NCBI GenBank assembly: GCA_930367205.1
Contig: OV884009.1
Span: 91,905,189 to 91,969,188 of the forward strand
Source: Acanthosoma haemorrhoidale
Taxonomy: Eukaryota; Arthropoda; Insecta; Hemiptera; Acanthosomatidae
Direction: 5' to 3'
Length of the DNA: 64,000 nucleotides
Shown: positions 12,091 through 23,527 of the stretch, piece after piece
Layout: every line of letters begins with the position of its first letter
Position numbering within the stretch: the stretch's first letter is position 1
Translations under genes and position numbers: made by a program
The notes under the pieces: generated by a model
What the model was told of the DNA's origin: nothing
The model's database searches: none
Seen by the model: the letters and a program-made list of their open reading frames with translations, nothing else

Positions 12091-14814
12091 ATTTTTGAAA
12101 TATAAACTGTATGTACCTTACAGTGTTATAAGGGTTTGCAGAAAAAGTTCTAACTTTTTCTTTCTAACATGGGTAGTCAATGAGACCGTATAACAGCAAG
12201 TGGACCATAGTAGGGCTTCTTTGCCAGTAGATTCTCAGGAGTCTCCTGTATGAAGGAAAAGACCGTCAAACGAACCAATTCGATCCCACAACTTATTTCC
12301 TCCTCCTCATTCAGCCAGTTACTAATCCTGTTGCTCCTCAAGCTGCGTGATGCTAAAAATATAAGTATGTTCCGCAACACTTGGAAATACGCTGATTCAG
12401 TTTGGTTAAAATACAATAACGCTACGTGCCCCGTTTTATAAAAGAGGTACCACGTTGATACATTTGAATTCAAATAGGGGTCGCATGAATGGTGGAATTT
12501 CAGTCCCATGATATGTGAGCCATTCTTATTGTTGTGCCCTTTTTCAAAGCTCCTTCGCCAGCTACCCTTAAAGCTCAGCTATCTGCTTATTTCGATTATT
12601 AACAGAATACAACTTAGGTATGTCTCAGATTTAAGACGCAGTCCTTTACTCAGTCGTGGACACCGAGTTCATGTTGGTGTCACCAAGGTGAACAAGTGGA
12701 TAAGGGGTGTGAATTGCCCGTAAACCTGTGGTCATGTGTTCGCGTTTGTATTTGTTAAAAAAATGTGTAGTTAGTAGAAACGTTAAGTACCCAATCTTAA
12801 TTTTAACTCATTCTAAAAACCTTTTCCTGACTGGTTTCAATACAGCTTTACCTTTTTTCAACAGATTTTCCCAATTTATGTAATCAATTTCATTTCTGGT
12901 ACATGAGTTGTATGTCATTAGTTAACGTGTTCGTTATCGGTTGTCTTCGTCACGTTTTAATTCGCATACGTTCAGTTCACGTGCACTTAACCCTTCCTCC
13001 ATGATGATCCCTTTTTGGTGTCTGTGAATTAAATACTTATCATTTCCAGGATTCTCCATTAGAATCCATAGAATCCACGTACAATTATAGCGAGTATATT
13101 TCTACTGAAGGATTGTCTTTTTTTTAAAACGCTTTGTTATAACTTAAATTGATTTTAAAGTACTATCTCAGAGGCTAATAATGATTTAACGTTCCAATTT
13201 TAATTTCTGATGTTTAAGGCAGATTAAATACACTCAAAATAGTATTTATAGAACATAAAAAAAAGAAATTTATGAAAAAACAGTAGAAATTTTGTATTGA
13301 ATAAGTTTTTATTTATTTAGTGAAAAATTGATTTTCAGTGACTAAGATGAATCAACAAATAAAATATAATATTTTTGATTAAAACTACACAGGTTTTAGT
13401 CATTCATACACAGTGTGTGTAACTGTGTCTACATTGTTTTGTACTTGATACTTTTTTTATTTCATTAATAATACAATTTAAGTCATAATGAATTTTAAAA
13501 AATAGTTGCAATAATAAAACATTAGTGAAACTACTAATCCATAGATTAAGAAATTGTATATACTTTTTCTAACAAGAATGAAGATTGATGATTGCCTTTT
13601 ATCTGAACGTACGTATTTTGTACGAAAACTGCCATACAAATAATTCGATATATTTTTTATTCCAATGGTTTATTCCTTGAAACTTCAAGCAAAGCTTGTT
13701 TTGTTTAAAATACTATAGTAAATAATATGCGAAAAAATCTAAATATGGAAAAAGTCGTGCACTTTCTTCAATCCTAGCTGAGCAACTGATAAAGATTTAA
13801 ATTTTTGATTTCTCCGCCGTGGTTGTCTCTCTGAAAAGTTAATACAGAATAAATTTTAAAGGTACCTATTCCCAAAAAAAAGTTTTATAAGACAAGACTA
13901 CGGCTCAAGCTCAGGTATGTATGAATATTGTTTCTTTATTAGTGTGTGTATATGTATATATATATATATATATAAAACCAAAAATTATAACCATATATTA
14001 ACCGATTATATATTTCATGAATTATAATTTAGTTTTTAAATGATGTATCTCCTATGAACTAATAAATTTACTTTAGAATGGAGCAATTGTTTATAAATGA
14101 CCTGTGTTATGATGATAGTGATCATTTCCATTATGATGATCTCCTTGGCATCACCTTTCATCCACAGATCTACCAAGATCTACGAACCATGGCTAGAGGA
14201 GCTTAACATTATACTAAACTATAGTCTAAAAGCTCTTTATAAGTAAATGAGCCATCAATGATCATTTACAGACTGTTTGAAAGTCAAAGGAGGGTAGGAA
14301 AATCGGATAAATGGATTTTTCGTAGACGGAATAAGAGCGGGAATAGCAGCAGCTTTTAAATTCACTCAACAAAAAGCCATTTAACAAAACCCAACTGTTT
14401 ATTCAAGACGGAAAAAGTACAATAAAAAATTTTTGTAATTGCTAGTCATTAAGGACCACTCATAAAAGATTACTTGATAATAAAAGATTGCCCATGTGGC
14501 GTAAATGTATACTAACTTTTAATAATATATACTTTATATATAATAATAATATACTTTTCGCAGTTTGTAGTACCAAAGTATGTTGTTTTTTTTTGCTGTA
14601 AAAAATTGAGGTAATAATTTTCGTAATTTCAGTAGAAAATTGTCAGATTATAAACTCCCTTAAGTTTTAAAGCCTATAATATTTGTCTGATTTTTGTATA
14701 TTTGACGATTACTTCAAGTGTGTGATTAATATCATAAAAATAAATTTATAAAGGATTATCAATTGGTTTTACTAGTTATGACTAAAAAAGAGAATTTTAA
14801 TTTTTAAAAACTAT
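12091..14814. other. AT-rich intergenic DNA, no gene seen
   Basis: The longest open frame is 110 codons on the minus strand (12,177-12,509). It starts without supporting context and shows no domain, so it is not called. A TA run lies at about 13,953-13,972. The rest is very AT-rich. Confidence 0.5.
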
Positions 14815-14990
14815 CTTACTAACTATGGAGACCCAGGTTTGATCCCTGGCTCACCCTAGGATTTTAGTTTGGGGTAATCTCAGCCCCATGAGGATAAATG
14901 AGTAGCCACCTGAATTAAAATCCGATTAATAAAACTAACCTTAGTTCCCAACTATGGCATGTAGTAAAAATACATAATAAAAAAAAATTC
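14815..14990 (+). mobile_element. Probable tRNA-derived SINE remnant
   Basis: The stretch GGTTTGATCCC at 14,836-14,846 matches an RNA polymerase III B box (GGTTCGANNCC) with one change. It is followed by about 120 bp of non-tRNA sequence and an A-rich tail ending near 14,990. No convincing A box lies at the right distance upstream, so the 5' part is lost or diverged. It is not a functional tRNA: no cloverleaf can be drawn around the B box. Confidence 0.45.
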
Positions 14991-15235
14991 TATTATTTTT
15001 AGAAGCTAAAAATTAGCTTGTGTTTGATAGTTAGAGTGGAATACGATGCTATGTAAAGCATTTAGTTATAAAATATGTATTTGCTTGAACTGTAAACAAA
15101 GTGCTTTGCAGATACTTACAATAAAAGTATGAACATAAGAACATAATCCACCAACATCATAATAAGTATTTTGAGAAAATGTTAAAATAAAACCTTTTGT
15201 ATTAAGTGAAAAACAGTACACTCCCTTACCTATAA

Positions 15236-15590
15236 CTATATTTTAATTCCCAACTACCCTGGTCCCATTCTACTCTACTAACTTCAACTACCAACAACAA
15301 AACTAGACATCTCATTAATATAATGTCACCCTACTTCCACAAAAAATCAAAACTGACACTCAAAAACTAATTAATACTGGATAAGACAATAATCCTCCCC
15401 ACAATGGCATATGCTGCACCGGTTAGGAGCTACACTTGTAATTTAAATTACAGGAATTGTAGGTCGTACAAAACATCAATATGCGCATAATTAACAACTA
15501 CCCTCGATACACCAACATAACCACCATCCATGCTAACAGACTGAAAATTACCCACAATCCAGCACTATGTACACAGCACTATGTACAGTA
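15236..15590 (+). pseudogene. Decayed non-LTR reverse transcriptase C-terminal remnant
   Basis: Conceptual reading with frame changes gives a block read as TIILPTMAYAAPV, then a stretch reading VVQNINMRIINNYPRYTNIT and IHANRLKIT. This is the layout of the jockey-superfamily C-terminal region (hydrophobic strand, QN-LR, a P-Y motif, IH and a following L-I). Several stops and frameshifts are present. It differs from the abundant jockey family of the window, so it is probably a separate, older family. Confidence 0.6.
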
Positions 15591-17014
15591 AGTATGCCCT
15601 TAAAGATAATACCTCCATAAAGGCACAAAACATATATTGTTGAAATAACATTAATGGAATTAAAGTCTGTATCTACTTAATTCATTTTTTTACTTATCTC
15701 TTTTGTATTTTATTTATTATTATTATTACTGTTTATTTGTTTTGTCTTATATTATATATAGGTTTTCGTGGTGTATTTCCATCGTTGCATCTGCAATGTA
15801 GATATCTATACGGTCTCAGTCCAAAGCGTGTATGGTTTTATTATGCTTTTAGGCGAAATTGTAAATTATGTACATAATAAACATTAAAAAAAATATATAT
15901 ATATGTATAAATGGTAGATTATTCACATGATTTAATTTTTCTTTAGACAATCTCTTACTCATAAAATCATCTAAAAACCTCATAATAAATTGGCAAACCC
16001 AATAAAATGATTCGCTTTATTTTATAGTATAATTTATTTTCTAAAGCTCACAATTGTTTTCGATAACTTCTTGATTTGATTAATCAAGCGTCAATATTGT
16101 CCTACATATATATGTATAGCGTGCCGATGAACAAAAACGAAAGAGGGGTGGAATCGTACACAAAAAAGAAGATTGACACGCAAACGATACGCCCCCTTAT
16201 CTTGCAATAAAATTGTTATCAGTGTGCGCCTACTGGCTCATTCATCAAGTAGGAAATACAAATTGGAAGGCTGTTTGTTTATCTTTTTAACATTTTACTT
16301 TAAGATTGAAGCAGATTTCCTCGAGGAGTCGGTAAATATGCATGGATAGGAGTTTCGTAATGGTTTGTAATCCAAGTACTGTAGAGTACATTAAGTAGTT
16401 AATGAATCAAGAGTGAAAATACATCAATTCGTGGTTCGTTTTTAAACAGTTTGGCATAATCTATTCACCAAATATGAGCAATACGATAATACATCTAAAT
16501 AATATATCTATGAACATTTCTGCATATTTTTAATTTATAATACATATCAAGTATAGTTTTAATATTTAATTTTTTAGAGATTCTAATAAGGCTAAGTTGT
16601 TTTATATTTTTTCTGTTAACTTAAATGCGCATTTTAATACGTTTTGAGAAAATTTGGTTTTTGATGTAATTTATTTATATATTGCATAATATCATGGATA
16701 CACAAGCAAGTGACCTTAATACCACGTGCTCTGCTACGGTTAGGTTGGTTTAAATGATTTAGTTAGCAAATAGAAAAAAAAAAAATTTTCTGAGACCATG
16801 TCCCCTCATAATAATAAGGAATCCCAAAGAAAAAACACAACTCTTACCAACAAAAAAGAAACAATAAATAAGATAGAGGGAGAAATTAAAATCATAATAA
16901 AAACCCAAATTTGCTTCAATACAAAACAAGAAAACAAAGTACAATACACAATAAACCCATAAGAGAAAAAAGAGGGGGAAATAAAAGTAATAAAATTAAG
17001 TTTATAAATATTAG
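15591..17014. other. AT-rich intergenic DNA, no gene seen
   Basis: Contains short AT repeats and no open frame with a recognisable domain. Minus-strand frames at 16.76-17.05 kb are hydrophobic only because the DNA is A/T-rich. Confidence 0.55.
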
Positions 17015-18545
17015 TGGTTGCTGATATCATTTGCTCCGTTATCTTCTGCAACGGACTCTCGCTCCGAATGGGACCTCTATAGCAAATGGTCTCTCATTAA
17101 ACCAGACAACTCTTGGCATATTTCTCCCGATGACCTTAATTCTCACTTTCTGTCCATTCCAGCGGATTCATCGCAACTCCGCCCCTTCAGTCCAGTCAAC
17201 ACCACCTGTAATTTTCAGTCTGACAACTTCTTTTCTATTACATTTCTTCTTCCAACCTCATTTCCTCAATTATGAAACCAAGAACTAATTCCGTATGTTT
17301 AGTTGGCTTTCCGTAAAATTCCTAAGTTTCTGTCTCCCTACAATTTTTCTTGTACTGATACATTCATATTTTTTTCTCTCAAGATTCCACATTTCCCTTT
17401 TTCTGGAAAATAGCAAATGTTCTTCCATTAAGTGAAGTCCCTCACCCACCACCCCCAAAAACTATCGTCCTTTATCAACTCTCTCAACTTTTCTTTGGGT
17501 TACAATTTCGAATTTTCTCGTTTCTAGAATCACCCTCCTTCCATAGTAACCTATCCAACCACCCTAATTTCCTAGCACAGTCATTGCACTGCACCACTCA
17601 TCCCTATAATCCTCCTCGTAGACTAAAACGGCAGTGGCCTCGTGACCTGCTATAATTAAGTTATAGTGGGAGTCCTGGCAATGGCCAGTTTCTCTAATCA
17701 TGTCCTGAGCGTCTGTGGCTCTCGCGCTCTTGGTCAGCCTTCGCTGGCTCTTATCCAGTGACGCGGCTGACGTAAGAGCGTGGGGGACTTCCCAAGACTC
17801 CGCTTCCTCCTTCGCAAGCGTGGGAGGTGACAACCATGTGGACTTGGGGGGCCTTGGGCTGTTTGTACATATTGTATGAATGAGCGAGTGAATGATGATT
17901 TGTAAATATGGTATGAATGAGAACATTTATCTCAATTACTTATTGCGTAATAAGGCAAGTTGTTATTTTTTCTTGATAAAAATTGTTCTTAAGTAAAAGA
18001 AACGCCCTCAAATCCCCGACTACCGGCATGGGTTTTCAACCCAATCAGGTTTTACTAGAAGTCACACAAGATCTTCAATCCACCCGCTATTGACCAACAC
18101 GTACCTATCCTTTATCCTCTTAGGCTTTATAAAGTCATTCTTTTCATAATCAGTCCATCCTTCTCTTGAAACTTTTCTTACAGTGCTGTCTGCTGGCTTA
18201 AATCATTCATACCTAATCGCTCCCTGGGAGTATTCATCGCTGATCATTCTCCCGTTCATTGTATTCCGGTGTAGCTCAGGATTTATCTATTTCACTATTA
18301 CTTTTCTCTCTCAATATCAACGATCTCTATACTTCTATCCATCACCGCTCAATTCACATATAGGCTGACTACACCAAATTTACCTATCCTTCCCTCCTTG
18401 TCAGCTCCAATCCACCTGGTTTGATTCAGGAAGACCTGGAGATTATTGAAGCCTGGGCCTTAATCTTGGATTAGATGCGTCTTCATTAACCCCCTCAACC
18501 ATTGAATCTAGATTTTACCAGTTTCTTATCTCCCTCCAATCTAGA
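17015..18545 (+). pseudogene. Non-LTR reverse transcriptase pseudogene, split by a jockey insertion
   Basis: Left part, 17,015 to about 17,535: frames carry an endonuclease/RT linker-like stretch, then WKIANVLPLS followed by NYRPLS, the usual start of a non-LTR reverse transcriptase domain. Right part, about 17,990-18,545: continues with GFQPNQVLLEVTQDLQST, then LLFSLNINDLYTSIHH, and a degraded active-site loop where a stop precedes ADYT. The order matches one RT domain interrupted at about 17.53 kb by jockey copy J4. The IND and Y-ADDT style resembles CR1/jockey-superfamily elements and is distinct from the jockey family of this window. Many stops and frameshifts make it dead. Confidence 0.7.
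17537..17985 (+). mobile_element. Jockey 3'-end copy J4, nested in another retrotransposon
   Basis: Carries the end of ORF2 and the complete family 3' UTR up to the polyadenylation-like tail. It interrupts the older reverse transcriptase pseudogene. No clean TSD was found; the flanks GTTTCTAGAATC and GTTCTTAAGT are only loosely similar. A 120-codon minus-strand frame across it is a chance frame of the UTR. Confidence 0.8.
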
Positions 18546-18848
18546 AATTTATAATTCGTCGTTACTCTGTTTATTTGTTTTTCATTCATCCCAGCAACAT
18601 TCCATGCTCTTTTCTCCTTTGGCTCTTTGTACCAATACCATATATACATAGGGTTTTAAAAGTAGGTAAGGGTGAAGCAAGGCGAATATTAGGAGGGAGA
18701 AAATCACAGAGAGTTGTGGAACGAGCATGAAAGGAGTGGTCTAATACTGCAGTTTTGTTTGAAGGGATGGTAAAGGTCAGAAAGAAGAAATATTTGTGTT
18801 CCAGGAGTAGATTGAGGATTCAAACTGTAGGATCTTGTAAGTACAAAA

Positions 18849-20575
18849 CAGGCCTGGCCAAGCCAAATTGTTTACGGACCACTTTAATGACGCTTTAACA
18901 TCACATCGGGCCGCACTTTAGGTAAACATGCTTTTAAAAAATATATTACAAATACACAATGAATAAAACTTGAGATATTTGTCAATCCTTTCTTTTACTT
19001 AATTTTTGTAAATCTATACTTATGTTGACGTTGCAAATCATATCTGGTTTTCTAAATTGACACCAGTTAATTAAGCACGTAATGAACTCCTTTATCTTCG
19101 AAAAAAATGTTTCACAAGCACATGTGAATCCAAAAGCACTTGTACTTGCGTAAAATATCTTAAGTTGGAATATCTTTCGGATGTAATATAAGTATTGTAA
19201 AAATTATTTTTTGATGTGGACACAAATACTCCATCAATTAACTCTATTTGCAGATTTTCAGGAACACTATTCACGTCAACATGATAAAAATTTTATCATA
19301 TTTTGCAGCACCCTTATTTTTACTCTTACCACAGCAGGTGTTTCCATATGTTGTTAATCCGGAAAGAGGCTCAAAACTTAAGTTATTTTCAGCTAAACAT
19401 CGCCTGAATTTTTTCAAACCTGAAAATTGTTCAATCGCCTGAAAAACATCTACTCTTCTAGTTGTATCTCTTAAATTCAAAGGATTGAACATTTCTTCTG
19501 TCACTTGAAATGAATCATTCAGACTGCGAATGAATATCACAAGTTGAGTTGTGTCCTCAAATGCCAGAGAATTTGCTTTAAATTAGTTAATTTGATCTCG
19601 CAAAGTGACTACTATTTCAGCTGAAATATTAGCAATGCGACAACATATGGTTTGGCGTGAAAGACTGATACTAAAAAATAATTTGCTTTTATCGGGCTGA
19701 ACATCGTTTATAATTGGTTCCAAACGGTCCGTCACCACTTCATCATCCGAAAATGGTTTAATCTTCTTTCCAATTAACATGTCAACAGAATAACTTGATT
19801 TGACAATGGTAGATGGTTGTTGTAATGATGAAACAAACTTCATTTGTTGAGCTTTCAATTGTTAACCAAGCGCAGTTATCTACAACCTTTTTACTTCTTT
19901 ACTGACATTTACATATCCAATATGTTTTGTCTCTAAATACCTTTTTTAAGTTATGTTCCTTAAATGCAGCGACTGTCTCTCTATAAATTAAACACATTAA
20001 TTTTGAGCTCTGCATTGTGAAAAAATAATCTTTTTCCCAACGATCATTAAATTTTCTATTTTCATCAACAACTTTTCATCTTGAAATATTGCAAATAAAT
20101 TTTAGTAGGAGAATTTTGGTATATCACATAAATCTAATTAATTCAAATAAATCAAAAATAAACCTAATGTAAATATTGATCACTAAAAACTTTAAAATTT
20201 ACAACTTTTATCAATTTAACATCTTATCAAATTGCATTAGTAAAAAATACTCACTTGAATAAATTTCAGAATTTCTTTGGGAAAAATATCTAATGTCTTC
20301 AGATGTAAGTTATATTTAACCATGAGCACCACACACGAAACACTTAGTTGACACCCCAGTAAGTCAAAAACAAACCTAACACACAAACAGAGATTGACTT
20401 GAAATAATAAAAAGTTCCTTCGTGCAGTCGATAACGAACCAATAACGGACCCAAGCGTGTGCCTAGTGTTTTTTAGCAAATTTTCATTCATTGAATATTT
20501 TGTACACTTAAAACGAAACAAATGTTTCAATAGAAATATAAAAAAAATTGACGGGCCGCTTGTTGGCCAGGCCTT
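18849..20575 (-). mobile_element. hAT-family DNA transposon remnant with both terminal inverted repeats
   Basis: The left end starts CAGGCCTGGCCAA at 18,849. The right end is TTGGCCAGGCCTT ending at 20,575, its inverted complement with one mismatch at the outermost base. Flanking 8-mers are GTACAAAA (18,841-18,848) and GTATAAAG (20,576-20,583), 6 of 8 identical, the TSD length expected for hAT. Subterminal GGGCCGC blocks occur on both sides. The interior carries the transposase pseudogene on the minus strand. Total length is 1,727 bp, short for an autonomous element. Confidence 0.85.
19083..20088 (-). pseudogene. hAT transposase pseudogene (GTF2IRD2/ZBED5-like)
   Basis: In order from the N-terminal side: a BED-finger-like start around 20,080-19,950 reading FNDRWEKDYFFTMQS, then CLIY where CxxC is expected, so one zinc ligand is lost, then FKEHNL. 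Next, around 19,860-19,583, the block SYSVDMLIGKKIKPF and, further on, LSRQTICCRIANISAEIV. Then the RNase H-like region at about 19,540-19,300 reading FIRSLNDSFQVTEEMFNP and SGLTTYGNTCCGKS. The end at about 19,274-19,092 (VPENLQIELID and YSNLRYFTQVQVL) corresponds to the C-terminal dimerisation region. This is the layout of the hAT transposase related to vertebrate GTF2IRD2 and ZBED5. Frame breaks, internal stops and lost catalytic context show it is inactive. Confidence 0.85.
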
Positions 20576-20583
20576 GTATAAAG

Positions 20584-21319
20584 TATTGGAATATTTTTTT
20601 AATTTATTTTTTGTTACGGTCATTTATGCTGTTATCTATCAAAATATCAGAAATTTATATATTAAATAGCTTGTTAGACGTGGCTTAAGCAATTTCAAAA
20701 GTGAGCGAAAAGTTGTTTTCATGCGTCCCTTTTTTTTATTTCAAGCAATAATCAGCTTGTTTTTAGGTCTTTTTGAATACACCTTTACAATTTACGTACT
20801 TTTTTACGCGGTCCAGTAACGCTCTAGAAGCAGAGCCAGGACCAATAATGTAGAACTGGTCAAAATGTTTCGATCTTATTCTTACAGTTCAAATTCAATT
20901 ACAGTCGACACTTGAAGATTTCGAACGCAAGAGACCACAGAAATTTTGTTTAAATATTGAGGTCGCTTAATGTAAAAGTTAGACTACCAAAATTTACAAC
21001 AAAATTTGTAATATTAAGTATTTTTTTTTTTCCGGCATTTTACCTTCAAGGTTAATGGTCATATATTATAAATTCGACCATTTTCATGATTTCGTTTTTA
21101 CGCTATGTTAATATTTTAACTTTTGTTATTAGTTCTAACGTTTAGAATTTGTTACTGTGTTTTAGAGTTTTAAAGCTATTAAACACAGCGAATAAATGTC
21201 TTATGAACCCGAGTTGGCACTTAGTGAGTAGAAAGCCCCAGGCACTCCTGAAGCAGAACGGAAGAGCAGGCGACACCCCGGTCCCACTTGTCTGGTAGGT
21301 AGGGATTCTATGTATTTAT
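20584..21319. other. Intergenic DNA upstream of the BEL element, no gene seen
   Basis: AT-rich DNA between the hAT remnant and the BEL insertion. No open frame, RNA gene or repeat was recognised. Confidence 0.55.
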
Positions 21320-21324
21320 GTATG

Positions 21325-21819
21325 TGTTCGGGCGTACGTGGCTTGCGAGAGTTTTGTAGCGGGGGCGGGTTGTGTGAGATCCATGTCGGCCGTCCGGTAG
21401 TCCTAGTACTATCGATAGCTGTTAGAACTCGTATCTCGGTGGCCTCCCCCCTCCCTCTTTCCCCCCTCCCTCTCACCTCCCTCCCTCTCACCGCTCTCTC
21501 TCTCACTTCTCCGTAAAACTATGAACCAGTCAGTGGTCACTCTTCTATTAAAATCTTCTTTTTCCATCTGGAGTCATCGGCCAGCGGTGTTATATCGACA
21601 TTTCCTCAGGTATCATTTAATTATTCCTATTTTCCTCACCTCCCTTCGTCGACAAAAAACATCGCTTGCGATCCAGTTGCGGATAGTCATCTTGTGGCAG
21701 AACGACTCCGGACTGGGTAAGTTTGTCTTTCAATTTTCACCTTTTTATTTCCCTGTGGGTGTAACTCCCAGGCTCTCGGAAAGTTCATCTGCCGTAAATT
21801 GTCGAGAGCCGGGTTTACA
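21325..21819 (+). repeat. BEL 5' LTR (495 bp)
   Basis: Begins TGTTCGGGCG and ends GGGTTTACA, with the canonical TG and CA termini. It contains a long C/T tract (about 21,445-21,508). No classical TATA box is obvious. A consensus 5' splice donor, GTAAGT, lies at 21,717-21,722 and could be used in a spliced subgenomic RNA or be fortuitous. Open frames on both strands across the LTR occur identically in the 3' LTR and are not genes. Confidence 0.96.
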
Positions 21820-21822
21820 TTT

Positions 21823-21840
21823 TGGTGCCGAAACCCGGGA
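21823..21840 (+). other. Primer binding site, complementary to tRNA-Phe 3' end
   Basis: TGGTGCCGAAACCCGGGA begins three bases after the 5' LTR. Its complement, TCCCGGGTTTCGGCACCA, is the 3' end of animal tRNA-Phe (acceptor strand TTTCGGC, discriminator A, CCA) as I remember that tRNA. All 18 positions fit. Confidence 0.85.
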
Positions 21841-22000
21841 GAATCGACCTTTAGACTTTCCATTATCTCCTTATCGCCTTATCCCCGCTTATCATAATTG
21901 TAAATTCAATTTTTACTGCAATTTAAACTTTAAAATTCAAATTTAAATTTTAATCTTCATTCTAACTTAATTTCAATTTTCCTTCATTTAATATTTCATC

Positions 22001-23515
22001 ATGGGCCAAACAGCCGCCGAGAAGTTACAGGCGAACTTAATTGCCCTTAAAATGCAGCGGGACCTACTGCTCGCTGCAGTTCAAAAAATTTATGACACAG
22101 TTCAGGAGCTTAAGGCGACGGATTATCCCCAGGTGGAGGCCTGTCTAGATACTTTGAGAGAGCTTAAGTCTGAATTTCTTGAGGCGGACAGCCGGTACGT
22201 CCAGACAGTTAGTCAGCTACCGGACGGTCAACGACCCGCCAATCCGTCGGAACATCCCGCCTATTTTGACCTGATCTTGGCCATTCGAATGAGGTGCAGT
22301 CAGTTGTCTAAGGACCACGTACCTAACAATACGACCAGCACTCCCCCGGTTGATCTCCCTCTTCCGCGTATTCAGCTGCCAACGTTCAACGGTCAAATTG
22401 AACGCTGGCCTGAATTTATCGCCTTATACGATTCACTCGTCCACGACAACGCGTCCTTGCCGGACGCTCAGAAATTTCATTTTCTGAGATCTGCTGTCTC
22501 CGATGAAGCGGCAGCTGCCATCTTCATGTTCGAGCACAGCGCTGCTCATTATCAGCTTGCCTATCGAGCCCTGCGACAACGATTCCAAAATAATCGTCGT
22601 TTGGCTCAGATGTACTTAAGGCAAATTTCGCATTATCCCTCATCGTCTACCGCCTCTATTGAGCATCTAAAAGGCTTTATAACCACCCATCAAAATGCTA
22701 TTCATGCGCTCAAATCCTTGCCCATTGACAATTTAGCCGACTTTTTATTGTTCTCAATGAGCGTCCAAGGGCTTGACGAGGAATCTCGTCAGCGTTTCGA
22801 ACAGCAGTTGACAACGGATGAATTTCCGTCTGTAGACACCCTGTTGAAGTTTGCTACTCAGCAACTACGAGTGCTGGAAAGCACTCCTTGCCCTCCGTCA
22901 TCCATACTCAAGTCGCCTAGTCGGTTTCGCCCGTCATCGCCTGCCTTCAAACAGCACACTCAGCGTTCCCAGTCACCCGGGCGCTCTACACAAAACCATC
23001 CGTCTGCTGGTCGTTCTGTCTACACCTCGGCGCCTCCATCTCGCTCCTCTGCTTCGACCCGGGCTGCTTGTGCCTATTGTGACGTTAAGGACCATTCCAT
23101 TCGCCAGTGCCCCACATTTAAGGCTTTGACTTCTCAGCAGCGCCTAACATATGTGGCAAGCATCTCCATCTGCCGCAATTGTCTGTCCGAGTATCACTCT
23201 ACTGACCAATGCCAATCTTCGCATTCCTGCCATGTATGTGGCCAGCGACATCATACCATCCTGCATCTAAGAAACGATGTACCTCAGCATCATTCAAGAG
23301 ACGCCTCCCCACCTCATTCACGTTCGACTTCGCCTCGAACACCTTCATCTGTTCAGTCTGTGGCCTCACGCGTCTCATCGCCTACGAATCGGCAGTTCCC
23401 TGCTCGTTCCACCTCTCCTGCCTCATCTGATGCATTTGGTGCTTCTTATGTCCCTAAGGAGCAACGTAGGCGCCCTCGCCAATCGCCCCCCTCTTCTGGG
23501 TGTCAGTCGGATTGA
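22001..23515 (+). CDS. gag: BEL/Pao Gag polyprotein
   Basis: A 504-residue capsid/nucleocapsid precursor that would package element RNA in the cytoplasm. ATG at 22,001 is preceded by an A-rich leader and followed by G (TCATCATGG), a good initiation context. Residues about 1-70 are helical and charged, probably a coiled coil. Residues about 125-270, including LPTFNGQIERWPEF, LRSAV and LRQRF, match the DUF1759 region typical of BEL/Pao Gag. Residues about 295-350 form a Ser/Pro/Arg-rich linker. Three zinc knuckles follow: C357-C360-H365-C370, C391-C394-H399-C404 and the variant C410-C413-H418-H422. The tail is again Ser/Pro/Arg-rich. The frame ends at TGA 23,513-23,515, directly followed by CTAG in the same frame as pol. 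Confidence 0.93.
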   Translation: MGQTAAEKLQANLIALKMQRDLLLAAVQKIYDTVQELKATDYPQVEACLDTLRELKSEFLEADSRYVQTVSQLPDGQRPANPSEHPAYFDLILAIRMRCSQLSKDHVPNNTTSTPPVDLPLPRIQLPTFNGQIERWPEFIALYDSLVHDNASLPDAQKFHFLRSAVSDEAAAAIFMFEHSAAHYQLAYRALRQRFQNNRRLAQMYLRQISHYPSSSTASIEHLKGFITTHQNAIHALKSLPIDNLADFLLFSMSVQGLDEESRQRFEQQLTTDEFPSVDTLLKFATQQLRVLESTPCPPSSILKSPSRFRPSSPAFKQHTQRSQSPGRSTQNHPSAGRSVYTSAPPSRSSASTRAACAYCDVKDHSIRQCPTFKALTSQQRLTYVASISICRNCLSEYHSTDQCQSSHSCHVCGQRHHTILHLRNDVPQHHSRDASPPHSRSTSPRTPSSVQSVASRVSSPTNRQFPARSTSPASSDAFGASYVPKEQRRRPRQSPPSSGCQSD

Positions 23516-23527
23516 CTAGGACGTCCT
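23513..23527 (+). promoter_or_regulatory. Putative stop-codon readthrough signal between gag and pol
   Basis: TGA at 23,513-23,515 is followed by CTAG, giving UGA-CUAG. This is the hexanucleotide context known to promote readthrough in alphaviruses and some animal mRNAs. Pol continues in the same frame. Immediately downstream is the self-complementary 10-mer AGGACGTCCT (23,518-23,527). Alternatively, the TGA is a simple nonsense mutation of an element that normally has a single gag-pol ORF. Confidence 0.55.

Noticed and set aside
12177..12509. 110-codon minus-strand open frame
   Set aside because: An overlapping plus-strand frame of similar quality exists, no family was recognised, and no splice or promoter signals stand out.
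21201..21946. Open frames of 68-141 codons across the BEL 5' LTR, repeated at 27.7-28.4 kb
   Set aside because: They occur identically in both LTRs and on both strands; there is no domain, and the LTR explains the sequence.
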